Source: Plasmodiophora brassicae (taxonomy: Eukaryota; Endomyxa; Phytomyxea; Plasmodiophorida; Plasmodiophoridae). From it: a stretch of DNA of 64,000 nucleotides. The translations under genes and the position numbers were made by a program. The stretch is from NCBI GenBank assembly GCA_039704465.1, contig JASFAU010000002.1, forward strand, positions 186,001 to 250,000, read 5' to 3'. The notes beneath the pieces were generated by a model that had not been told where the DNA came from, did no database searches, and saw only the letters and a list, made by a program, of their open reading frames with translations. Below are positions 21,076-30,266 of the stretch, in pieces. Positions within the stretch are counted from its first letter, which is position 1; each line of letters starts with the position of its first letter.

Positions 21076-21813
21076 TTATCTCTGCCGAGGAACCAGCCTG
21101 ATAAAGTCCACCTGGATGTCCTTCGATTGAAGCTTATGGAAACCGTACGACTGCGGGAGATCGAATCGCAATTCAGCAAGCACTTTAGCTTCGGCTCCCC
21201 ATTCTCTGGCCTTCTTCAGGATGTGCTGCTCAACAGCAATGAGTAACATTTGAATGTGACGCCGAGAACGTTAGACGTACCTGACGAGTCGAGGTCTTGT
21301 GCAGCGAGTAGACGGCGCTTGTCGCTAGATCAAGCGCCGTGCGAATAAATGCCATGTCAATGCCCTTACATCTGGTCCCGAACGGGGGATTCATTATGAC
21401 TGTGTCGAACTTCCTCATCCGCAATGTGTTCACGTCGCCCCGCACAAGGTCGATGACATCGTTCAGTTCCAGCTCGTCAACGTTTGCTCGAGCCGATTCC
21501 AGGGCAGTCTCATCGACGTCGACTCCGACGACACACCTGAACGAATGCATTCGATGAGTGCAAACTCGTAAAAGTCCCGAAAATTCATTTGCATCTATCA
21601 CCTGCTTCCCATCAACGCGCTGGCCACAGAGAGCATGCCGCATCCGACACCTAGATCGAGCACGCGCCTGTCCTCAATGTCGCCAAGGCCGTGCATGGTG
21701 TGCACCATAACAGCCGCCAGGTGCGGCGATGTCATATACTGCTCCAGTGCAATGTTCGGACACTGGAAACCGTCCACATCGTGCAGGGCGCTCTCCAGGT
21801 GCTTTAGCTTCAT
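21076..21813 (-). CDS. METTL5: METTL5-type rRNA adenine N6-methyltransferase
   Basis: Three exons: 21813-21602, 21536-21281, 21225-21076 (205 residues). The protein begins MKLKHLESALHDVDGFQCPN and continues LEQYMTSPHLAA, the conserved METTL5 N-terminus. It has the SAM motif VLDLGVGCGMLSVASALMG, the acidic SAM contact VVGVDVDE, and the catalytic NPPFGTRCKGIDMAF motif typical of N6-adenine methyltransferases. Splicing then restores SLHKTSTRQHILKKA and the closing strands AELRFDLPQSYGFHK and IQVDFIRLVPRQR. Human METTL5, with TRMT112, methylates A1832 of 18S rRNA. The upstream in-frame extension to 21957 is rejected because MKLK is the family start. It is divergent from TFIIA. Confidence 0.93.
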
Positions 21814-22591
21814 CTCGGCGTCTGTCCAGGACGACGGCGCCCCGTCCCTGGGGCAAAACTGCGCGCGGCTTTTCTCTGCCTGGCTAGAATACGACTTACA
21901 CGAGCCACGCGGGACGGCCTTGCTCTGGAGAGTGAAATGTCGACACTCGAGCATCAAGTGCCAACAGACTGTCCAACGTGTATTTGGGGCCAGGCCTCAT
22001 TCAGTGAGTGCTATAGGAGGCCGTCGGCGGTCGTCTCCAGTCGATAACGGGAGTGCCAGCGAACCATGGGTAAATCAAACCAGTCCCCATCCGACGATTG
22101 AGCCATGAACCCGTCCCCGAGGAATCGATTTAACCTAGCGCGTCACCTCAATCGGGAACCTGTTTGCCTGATAACAGGGGTCTAGTGCTGATGGCGCTGT
22201 GGGCACTCTGCATCATATAATAACACTGCCCCGCATAAGCTGTCAGCGTGACTATACGGGGTATCGCGGGGCCGATCGCGCCAGGGCCATCCTGGATGAC
22301 ACGCGTCTTCGTGATGCCATCGGAAGATGTGACGTCGATGCCCGCCATCATGGAAGCCGCCGGCCTCCATGTCACTGACGTTGTCAACCACAGGAACAAG
22401 AACTGGTACACTCCGCTCACATGGCGCTCGTTTCTAAGAACCCGGGACAGCTGCGGTTCTCCGGCAGTTGGACCTGGTTCATGAGCTGTCCGCTGCAGAG
22501 TAATAGTCCCGCAGTCAGGAGTGCAGCGGCGGCGCTTCGAGCCGACGCAGTCCCACATGGAGTGAAAGCAGCGTGCCAGGCGCAGTCCGCA
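21814..22591. other. Divergent upstream region METTL5/TFIIA
   Basis: A 778-bp stretch between two divergent genes. Short frames on both strands (for example minus 22391-22182, cysteine- and histidine-containing, preceded by a GTGAGC...TCAG intron-like segment) are not convincing genes. No other feature is supported. Confidence 0.45.
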
Positions 22592-23475
22592 ATGGAGGCG
22601 ATGGCACGGTTGTCGCGGGCGGTCATCGACGAGGTCCTGCTGCACACGCAGGAGGACATCTTGATCGGGCACGACGAGCATGTCGCGCGCGGCATCGTCC
22701 GCGACCTGCAGCAGCGCTGGGAGCGGAAGCTGTCCGAGGCGCAGGCCCAGCGTCTGTCCGATCAGGCGCTGCTGAGCCAGACCGCTCCCGGTCAGGTGAT
22801 CGACCCAGACTACCAGACGCGATCTTCGTCGTCGTCTGCCGCCTCCAATGTACACCACGGGCAAGCCAGCGGGAACACAGAGGACAATGCCACCGCAGAC
22901 GGGAAGGCTGAAGCCAACGGCAATGGCAAAGAAGAGGCCGCAGAGAGCAGCGGTATCAGGGCGCTAAAGAAGCGGCCAGCGTCGAAGTCGCCGCCCAGGA
23001 AAGTGAAGAAGACCAGAACGGATGAAACGTCGGAAGATGCGTCGCTGGGGACTTCCGATGATGACGAGGCGGAGGTAACGCATCGTCGTCCTCTGGGCGA
23101 TTCTCTGTCGGACCAACGTGCTTCCGGTCTAGGTTGTGACCGGAGATCCAAGCACTGATGACCTGCTGCTGTGCCAGTACAGTAAGATACAGGTCTGGGC
23201 GGCATTGCTGCGCATCGCGTCTGCACCGGTGTGACCGTTATCGGGCGACAGAATCACAAAGGCAAATGGAAATGCCAGTTTTCTGGCGGCATCATGCACC
23301 TGAGAGGACGCGACTACGTGTTCCGAGACGCCACTGGGGACTTCCGTAAGTATCGCGGGCTCGCCGATTCTTCGTCTACGTTGAAGAAGTTGCATATCGT
23401 TTTCGCACGACCATTTCCCCGTTTGATACATCCTCGTACTGACTTTGTATTCGGTCAGGCTTTTCCGAAGCATAA
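22592..23475 (+). CDS. Transcription factor IIA large (alpha/beta) subunit
   Basis: Four exons: 22592-23074, 23133-23192, 23252-23345, 23459-23475 (217 residues). The N-terminal helix pair (LSRAVIDEVLLHTQEDILIG, then RGIVRDLQQRWERKLSEAQA) is the four-helix-bundle half of TFIIA. A long, charged, lysine/acidic linker follows (SPPRKVKKTRTDETSEDAS), as usual for this subunit. The C-terminal beta-barrel half is DDLLLCQYSKIQ joined by a 59-nt intron to NHKGKWKCQFSGGIMHLRGR and DYVFRDATGDF. TFIIA stabilises TBP on the TATA element. The last intron (113 nt, GTAAGT donor) leaves only a five-residue tail; if it is retained the frame would run to 23479 instead. The ATG at 22592 is chosen because the conserved helix starts there; the in-frame extension to 22421 shows no similarity. 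Confidence 0.92.
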
Positions 23476-23719
23476 CTAGCCTGCCATCGCTTGGAACCTG
23501 TATCATAAACTCACGACTGGCCCTGGAACATACGCTCTCGTTGCAGGGAGTTTACCTGATCGCCAAAGGAAGCCCGATACACGAGGATCTGCTCTCTGCA
23601 GTGCACAATCGCAGCGGTCGAGCTCCGTCACAGGATCGCCACCCATTACGTCGGCAGTCGGCACTGGGCGCTCTGGTTGAACTCACGGCCGTCGTCGATA
23701 TTGGTTTTACCTATTCGAA

Positions 23720-25289
23720 ATGGCCAGTACCGGGGAGCAGACGGGCGACCACGATCCTCATGTTCGCGAGAAACTTCCAGCAGTTGTCGACCCTATTGCA
23801 CCGCGAGATAGTCTGATCCACCGGCCCACGGTCGAGTCTGTAGCGGCTAAGGTTCAGCGGATCGTCGTGATACTGAACCCGTTCTCTGGCAATGGCCGAG
23901 GTTGGCTCATTGTAATCGGCTCGTCCCTGCATTCATCCTCTTCACAGGCAACCGGGCTTGGTCTAAGGTCCAGCCCGTGTTTGAAGCCGCCAACATCCAC
24001 ATAACGTTGAGGACGACCGAAAGCCAAAAGCATGCCGTCACGATCGCCCGCGAACTCGGTGCTGACGCTGGCGATGCGCTTGTTGTTATCGGTGGAGACG
24101 GCACCCTGTCGGAAGTGCTGGCGGGCATGATGACGGCTCCTCACAAGATCGACATACCGGTTGGACTTATCCCGGGAGGGACTGGCAATTCCGTTGTATG
24201 CACCCGCCGGATAGTAACGGGTCTATGTGATGGCTGATCAGCTGTCAGGCGTGTTCTCTTGGCATCAAGGACCCTGAAGTCGCTGCGCGTGCCATCGTCG
24301 GAGGCAGGCACTGCCCGATCGATATTGGCAAGATCATCTGCACATCGAATGGGACCAAGCGGGAGCACTTCATGATCAACCTGTGTGGATTCGGCTTGGG
24401 CGTCGTAGGTGGCCGTTCTCGGTACACTCTGAAGGGGCAACTCTGAACAGTCTCCTAAGGATGCCAATGTCACCGCTGCTAACCTGAGATTGTTCGGGAA
24501 AATGAGGTCGGGTCCTTTCTGGACGATCTATAGGCACAGTATGTCCTGTCGTTGATCCCAGGGGGTGTGCAGATACGACGTCGGTGCGTTCTGGCAGATC
24601 CTCAAAGGGCGCCGCCGGAATATGACCATATCTATCGATGGCGATAATGTTGAGGTTACTAATGGCCTCGCTTATGGTCGAGGCGTGCGTGTCTAACTGT
24701 CAGCATATAGGGCGACATCTGTAGGTGACGCATCGCATGAATCCCTATGACCTCCCGTCTAAGTACGGTTCGCACCAGTAATCGTCATGATCCAGAACAA
24801 CAAGCACGGTGGCGTTGGATTACGTCTGGCACCAGCAGCGATCATGGATGACGGGTTAGTAAGCGAGCGTCGCGTCCAGCTAGGCCGTTCGCTAATGGCT
24901 GCCCAATGTCAATCAGGCTCCTCGACATTGTCGTGTTACCGAATATCGGTCAGGATCTCGAACAGAAGGTGCAGGGATGCCGTTGACCATAACGGACAGG
25001 TCGTGCCGGAACCTTGTCACTATTCTCTCGATTGAAGGACAACGGCAAGCACGTTAGCGACAAAGCGGTTGTGTATCGACGCTTCAGGAAGGTGACTCTG
25101 AAGCCCGACCAGCCACAGCGGTACAACCTGGGTAGGTGCAATGCCGAACGATATCAGTACCGTAATAGTGATGACTGCAATGTACTCACAACAGACGGGG
25201 AGAACTTCGACGAGTACACCGAGATGGAGATTGAAGTCGTCCCGAGGGCGATAAACATGTTCGTCGCAACGGAACCGCACTTGTGCTGA
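23720..25289 (+). CDS. Diacylglycerol/sphingosine-kinase family lipid kinase
   Basis: A gene of about eight or more exons. Exon 1 (23720-23900) ends in VVILNPFSGNGRG, the first nucleotide-binding loop of the DAGK catalytic fold. Exon 2 (23948-24195) holds ALVVIGGDGTLSEVLAGMM (the GGDGT ATP-site motif) and GLIPGGTGNSV. Exon 3 from 24249 continues ACSLGIKDPEVAARAIVGG and CGFGLGV. Later exons give RYDVGAFWQILKGRRR, IMIQNNKHGGVGLRLAPAAI with MDDGL (the conserved P-A...DDG), and DGENFDEYTEMEIEVVPRAI at the C-terminus. The layout fits sphingosine/long-chain-base kinases better than protein-kinase-C-type DAG kinases because no C1 or PH domain is attached. The exons between about 24680 and 24790 could not be joined cleanly; a micro-exon or sequence error is possible there. 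Confidence 0.85.
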
Positions 25290-25323
25290 TGAACGCCCAC
25301 GTCTCGATAATACAAAAGCCAGT

Positions 25324-26030
25324 TCAGACAGTTTCGCCAGGACGTGCTCGACGCTTAACCTCGTGAATCGATAACAGGAACCGCTTGACCTTCTCGTTCG
25401 TCGCCGGGTCCCCCACGTCAACAATCGCGTTAATGAACGTCGACGCCTGGCTTGGATCCATACCATGGAACGAGCCGCGTGCTGTGCACGTCAGGATAAG
25501 CGATGCGAACGGCGCCGGCAATCCACTCGCTAGACACGTCTTGGCACCGAATGCTGACGCCGGAAGTGGCGTCGTACAGCAGTGAATCAGTATAGCATCA
25601 GCACAGTTCCGATCTGTGCAAGCAAGTTAACCGAATTCAGGCACGTCATCTTCCAATGACGGCTCGTACGGGCGCGCACAGCCATGGCAGGGATCCTCTC
25701 CGGGTGCTCCCGACAGCGCTTCAAGCACGCCATCACCGACATCGGCCTGTCTTCGACGCCGTCACGTTCCAGTGAACCCTCCGCTTCCATACAATCGTCA
25801 TCACATTCATCACAAGGAACCCAGCCCGAATCCTGACACGTTCCCTGTCAACGTTCGGCACATGACCCGCAGGCATACGCACCGACCGGCGGCCTGATCA
25901 GCAACCTCGCGACCTCGATCTGCGGGATCGTCAGCAGCTGCGGGTCGTCTCGTCCAGGAGGTGGTTCGCTAACGTACACCAGCTGTAACAGGGCGCGCCC
26001 GTTCCCGTCGCGCAGGTACAGCTCGTCCAT
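25324..26030 (-). CDS. Unrecognised 202-residue protein, three exons
   Basis: Three exons (26030-25887, 25844-25670, 25613-25324) join in frame to 202 residues. The first intron is only 42 nt with a GTCGGT donor; the second is 56 nt with GTACGA. The protein starts MDELYLRDGNGRALLQLVYV, has a cysteine cluster (TCQDSGWVPCDECDDDC), then a hydrophobic block (CADAILIHCCTTPLPASAFG, followed by PFASLILTCTARGSFHGMDP) and a helical charged end (VKRFLLSIHEVKRRARPGET). No signal peptide is visible. I do not recognise the family. Frame-consistent splicing over two introns argues that it is real. Its ATG lies 71 bp from the AspRS ATG on the opposite strand. Confidence 0.6.
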
Positions 26031-26101
26031 GGGCGGGAATGTAACGCTTGGAGGCGCAGGCCGCGGCGGAGTCCGAAGGCCCTCTTCGGCAGTGTCGATC
26101 C

Positions 26102-27980
26102 ATGGTGCAGCCGCAGGACATGCAGAAGGAGGCGGCGCCAGCGCCGGCTGGCGAGGCGCCGATCTCGAAGAAGGCGGAGAAGAAGAATGCCAGAGCAGCG
26201 ATGAAGGAGGCCCGTAAAGCGAAGGCGACGGAAGCCGCTGTAGGAGCGCGCTTCGACGGCTGCTCCATGGAACCGCGCTGACGTCTTCGTAGAAACGCGC
26301 AATTGTTACTGTCACGAACTTCGACGAGGGCCAGTACGGAGACATGGTGATGGTCCAGTCGGCCTCCAAGTCGTCCCGCGTGTGGACGCGCATTGAAACG
26401 CTGAACGCGAGTGCTGCTGGCAGCAAGATCTGGCTTCGCGCGCGCCTGGAGTACGTTCGTGACGCCGGTACGCCTGCTCCACACTTGCAAACTCCATTCG
26501 CTCTTCTTCTGACGTTACGTTTTCTGTAGGAAAACGTGCGTTCCTTGTTCTTCGTCAGACCCCGTTCACGATCCAGGCGATGGTAGCTGAGGACGCCGAG
26601 ACGCCTCGTGACATGGTGAAGTACCTGAAGAAGATCCCGCTCGAGTCCATTGTTGACGTCGAAGCCCTCGTCAACGTCGCACCGAACCCGATCACAAGCA
26701 CGACGCAGTCGGACGTCGAGCTGTCCATCGCGAAGTGCTTCGTCATCTCGGCGGCTGTCCCCATCCTTGCCATGCAGGTCGCGGATGCCAAGCGTCCTCT
26801 TGCGGAGGATGAAGCCGAGGAAAAGCAGGAGAACGACGTGTCGATGCCTACGGTCGGCCGCGATGTTCGCCTAGACAACCGATGGATCGACATGCGGGCA
26901 ACGGCGAACCATGCCATCTTCCGTGTGCAGAGCGCCGTCGCCCAGTATTTCCGCGAGTTCTTCCTCCAACGCAAATTCGTGGAGGTGCACACGCCCAAGC
27001 TGATCAGCGCTGCGTCGGAAGGCGGCGCGGACGTCTTCAAGGTCGATTACTTTGGCCGGCCCGCGTACCTTGCCCAGGTAAGGTTGGCATGGTGAATGCC
27101 TACGAGCGTATCAAACTCAAATGAACGTATGCGTCGTCGGTCAGTCCCCACAGCTGTACAAGCAGATGTGCATGAACGGTGACCTGCATGGCGTGTTCGA
27201 GATCGGCCCTGTGTTCCGCAGTGAACGTTCATTCACGCACCGGCACATGTGCGAATTCACGGGCATGGATTTCGAACATGAAATCTACGAACATTACCAC
27301 GAGGTCCTGGACACCTTAGGTACACGCACGCATGGCGTCTACACCATGTCATTCATGCGCTGACCCGAATTTCCTATTCGTTAGGAGATTTGTTCATTTA
27401 CATCTTCGACAAGCTGAACGAGAACAACGCCGTTGACCTCGAGATGATCAATGCTCAGTACCCGTTCGGGAAGTTGCAGTACCCGCGTAAAACGCTCGTC
27501 CTGAGCTTCTCGGAGGCCATCCAGCTGCTGAAAGCGGCTGGTGACCTTGAAGCCGACGAGCTCAAGGACATCAGCACTCCGCAGGAGAAGCATCTCGGTC
27601 AGCTCATCAAGAAGAAGTACGGCACCGACTTCTACATCATCGACCGGTATCCCATGAGCGCTCGTCCGTTCTACACGATGCCGTGCCCCGACGACCCCCG
27701 GTTCTCGAACTCGTACGACGTGTTCCTGCGAGGCGAGGAAATCACATCGGGAGCGCAGCGGATCCACGACCATGCGCTTCTCGTGGAGCGCGCGCTGGCA
27801 AACGATCCGCCGATCGACATCTCTACGATCCAGTCCTACACGGATTCGTTCATGTCGGGGTCACCTCCACATGGTGGCGCAGGCATCGGCCTCGAGCGGG
27901 TTGTCATGCTCTTCTGTGGCCTGAAGAACATCCGCCTCACGTCATTGTTCCCTCGCGACCCCAAACGTGTCACACCGTGA
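26102..27980 (+). CDS. DARS1: Aspartyl-tRNA synthetase, cytosolic
   Basis: Five exons (26102-26239, 26293-26467, 26530-27077, 27145-27319, 27385-27980) give 543 residues. The N-terminal lysine-rich helix ([20 protein letters not shown]) is typical of eukaryotic AspRS and aids tRNA binding. The OB-fold anticodon domain spans [11 protein letters not shown] to [11 protein letters not shown]. The class II core follows: [37 protein letters not shown], motif 2 [19 protein letters not shown], and motif 3 [20 protein letters not shown], ending [11 protein letters not shown] exactly as in other members. All four introns (53-67 nt) are needed to restore conserved sequence, including [15 protein letters not shown]. 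The enzyme charges tRNA-Asp in the cytosol. The start is the first ATG in the frame; a first exon upstream is not excluded. Confidence 0.95.
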
Positions 27981-28111
27981 AGGCGCCGCTGTCTTCCCCG
28001 TATGGTCGAAATACATTCACTTGCCAATCCGAGGTTGCTCCGGCCAGGGTGCACATTCACAGGTGGCAGTCATAGAAGGCAACAGGGTCTCTCGACGAGT
28101 GCTGTCTGCCA

Positions 28112-28553
28112 ATGTGGTACCGAATCGTCGGTCTGTTAGCGCGCCCCGACTCTGGGCGAAAGGGCTTGTCTCGGTTGCCGAATGGATCACGGCCGAAGCG
28201 TACGCCCTTGTCGTTGCCGAAGCCGATGCCTCGTGAAACGCACCTGACCATGCAGAAGTACCGCCTGTCCGAGCAACTTAGTATGGTGTGCGATGGCAAG
28301 ACCGCCATGACTCGAGCCGATGTATGCCGAGCGATTCAGGCGCGGGCGCCTCTGACTGATTCCGCAGGTGACGAAGAGTGTGTGGAAGTACATCAAGGAG
28401 CGGCACTTGCAAAGGCAGGACGACAGGCGCGTTGTCCAGTGCGATCTCCTCCTGAAAAATGTGTTCGGCAAGGATGAAATCAGCATGCTCGACATTGGCA
28501 AAGGACTGCAGCAGCACATATTTGAACGGGTCGGCAAGCCACGACGCCCCTGA
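28112..28553 (+). CDS. SWIB/MDM2-domain protein
   Basis: Two exons, 28112-28321 and 28368-28553, with a 46-nt intron, encode 131 residues. The C-terminal 85 residues form a SWIB domain: MQKYRLSEQLSMVCDGKTAM, then TRADVTKSVWKYIKERHLQR across the splice, then VVQCDLLLKNVFGKDEISML and QQHIFERVG. The N-terminus is a basic stretch (RPKRTPLSLPKP). SWIB domains occur in SWI/SNF BAF60 subunits, in plastid and mitochondrial nucleoid proteins and in short free-standing proteins; this one belongs to the last group by length. Chromatin binding is the usual role, inferred here. The intron replaces 15 codons that otherwise interrupt the domain. It converges on WDR82. Confidence 0.88.
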
Positions 28554-28864
28554 TGACTGCCGGATACACTTCTCCACTCGTTTCGGTTCAGTTGACGTTT
28601 GCGCGTAACCGAGCGCGATCAACTTGGCGGGTGGCAGCACGTACACGGCAGGCGCTGTGTTGGCCGCCGAGGCACTCTGGATGATAACGACCTGGCCAAT
28701 TGTTCGTCTGCCCAGGCACAGCGTGGGTTCCCTTGTTCCGCCATGGGCGGCTCCTGCTGTAGAATTGTAAAACAATAGACGGCTGACTGAACAGGAAACA
28801 GCAACCGCGATCCTTCCGTTCAGCAAAGAGTAGACGACAGGCGTCGCGTTGTACCAGATATTTA

Positions 28865-30065
28865 CTCATCTTTCGTTGCTGCAGGAATCCACAGAGACAG
28901 GTGGTCTGCACCGCTTGCAACCATGGCAAGCGTCGGATGGCACTTCACGCACAGGATGGCACTGCTGTGACCGTCTTGAAGTTCAGCGACTGCAACGAAA
29001 GGGCGCATGAGCAAACCAGCGCAACATGGTGCATCACGACACACACACACACACACACACCTTTTCCAGCGGACGTCGCATCCCAGACATGCAACGAGCC
29101 GATATCGGTGCCGGAGACAATGAACTTGCCGTCAGGCGAGAACGCAATTGGAACCTCGTACTCGAACGAAGCATTGGCATGTTCCAGCGTTGACCGATGG
29201 TCGCCAGAGAACGCGTCCAGAAGCACCGTCATGTTCGAAGGCGACGACAGCGCCAGGAGCGTGCCATCCGGCGAGAACTCGACTTGATTCCAGTAAGGCG
29301 GGCCGATCAGCGAAAACGACGCGAACGGCCCTTGTTGGTACGATCGCATATCGAACAGGCGTACGCAGGATGGGTCGGACACGCAGGCAAATACCAACCT
29401 GGACGAATGCGACATTTGTCAGCACCGGCGCGGCAGACGTGGGATGGTACCACGAACCCTTTGGGGTCATACTGAGCACAAGGTTGTCGCCCAGTGAGCA
29501 GCCTGGCTTGTGGTTCATTCGACCGCAAGTCCCAAAGCATCACCGTGGAGTCCAGCGAGCACGATATGAACGAATCGTCAACAGGCGATAACGACAGGGA
29601 GCATACACTAACGAAGACGAGCCTAAGTGGCCGACGTTCCGGGACCGCGATACGACACGAACCGGTCAGAATGGCCTCGAAACAGTCGCAGGTACTGATT
29701 GTCGACGACGCTGTGGTACATGATCAGGCCGCTGGACGGTTTGTTCGAGGCACACAGCACAGCGGAGCTGTGATGCGTAAACTTCACACGCGCCACGCCA
29801 TGCTCCTTGAACAGCAGCGTCTTTCGCAACTGCCCGGCGGTCGCATCAACAATGCTCAACGAGTCGTCGTCCGCAGCGGCAACGAGCAGCGACCCGTCTG
29901 TCGAGAAATCCACAGCGTTCACGCCCGACGCCTACAGGGTAGCACGTTCAGGAGCGTGAGACGGCGCGCGCCGGCGACCCGTACGCCACTCACATCGAAG
30001 ACGGCACCGGTCCGCATGCGCGACACGAGATCGACATCGAGCGGCACGTTCGCGTCGCGGCTCAT
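28865..30065 (-). CDS. WDR82: WDR82/Swd2-like WD40 protein
   Basis: At least five exons on the minus strand, beginning MSRDANVPLDVDLVSRMRTG (30065-29994), then from 29931 FSTDGSLLVAAADDDSLSIV, VKFTHHSSAVLCASNKPSSG, DNQYLRLFRGH. Further exons add LSPVDDSFISCSLDSTVMLW-DLR, FACVSDPSCVRLFDMRSYQQ, VEFSPDGTLLALSSPSNMTV and SPDGKFIVSGTDIGSLHVWD. The last exon ends CVKCHPTLAMVASGADHLSL before WIPAATKDE-stop. These match WDR82/Swd2, the seven-bladed propeller shared by the SET1/COMPASS histone H3K4 methyltransferase and the PNUTS/CPF termination machinery. The final intron starts inside a (GT)n tract (29040-29060 on the plus strand reads (CA)n). The internal junctions near 29640 and 29440 are approximate. 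Confidence 0.9.
29040..29060. repeat. (CA)n microsatellite overlapping a splice donor
   Basis: About ten CA units on the plus strand, i.e. (GT)n on the coding strand of WDR82, immediately at the 5' end of its last intron. The donor GT lies within the repeat. Confidence 0.85.
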
Positions 30066-30266
30066 GCGGCCGCCGCAGTCCACTGCGCAACTGGGAACTG
30101 CACCGCCGTGTTCGTCACGAGTCACGCAGCTGCTCCGTCTGCGCAACTGGCAGCTGCACCGGCCACCGCCGACGTTCGCAAACGCGTAGCGCAGCTGCTC
30201 CGCTGGTAGTGTATTCAACAAGGCGATGGTCCATAGGCAGCGGCAGAGTCACGGCGGCCGGCCTGC

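Noticed and set aside
22148..22864. 238-codon minus-strand frame and a possible spliced small cysteine-containing peptide (22391-22182)
   Set aside because: Its upstream half is antisense to TFIIA exon 1, no start with a good signal peptide could be fixed, and the sole support is one intron-like GTGAGC...TCAG segment.
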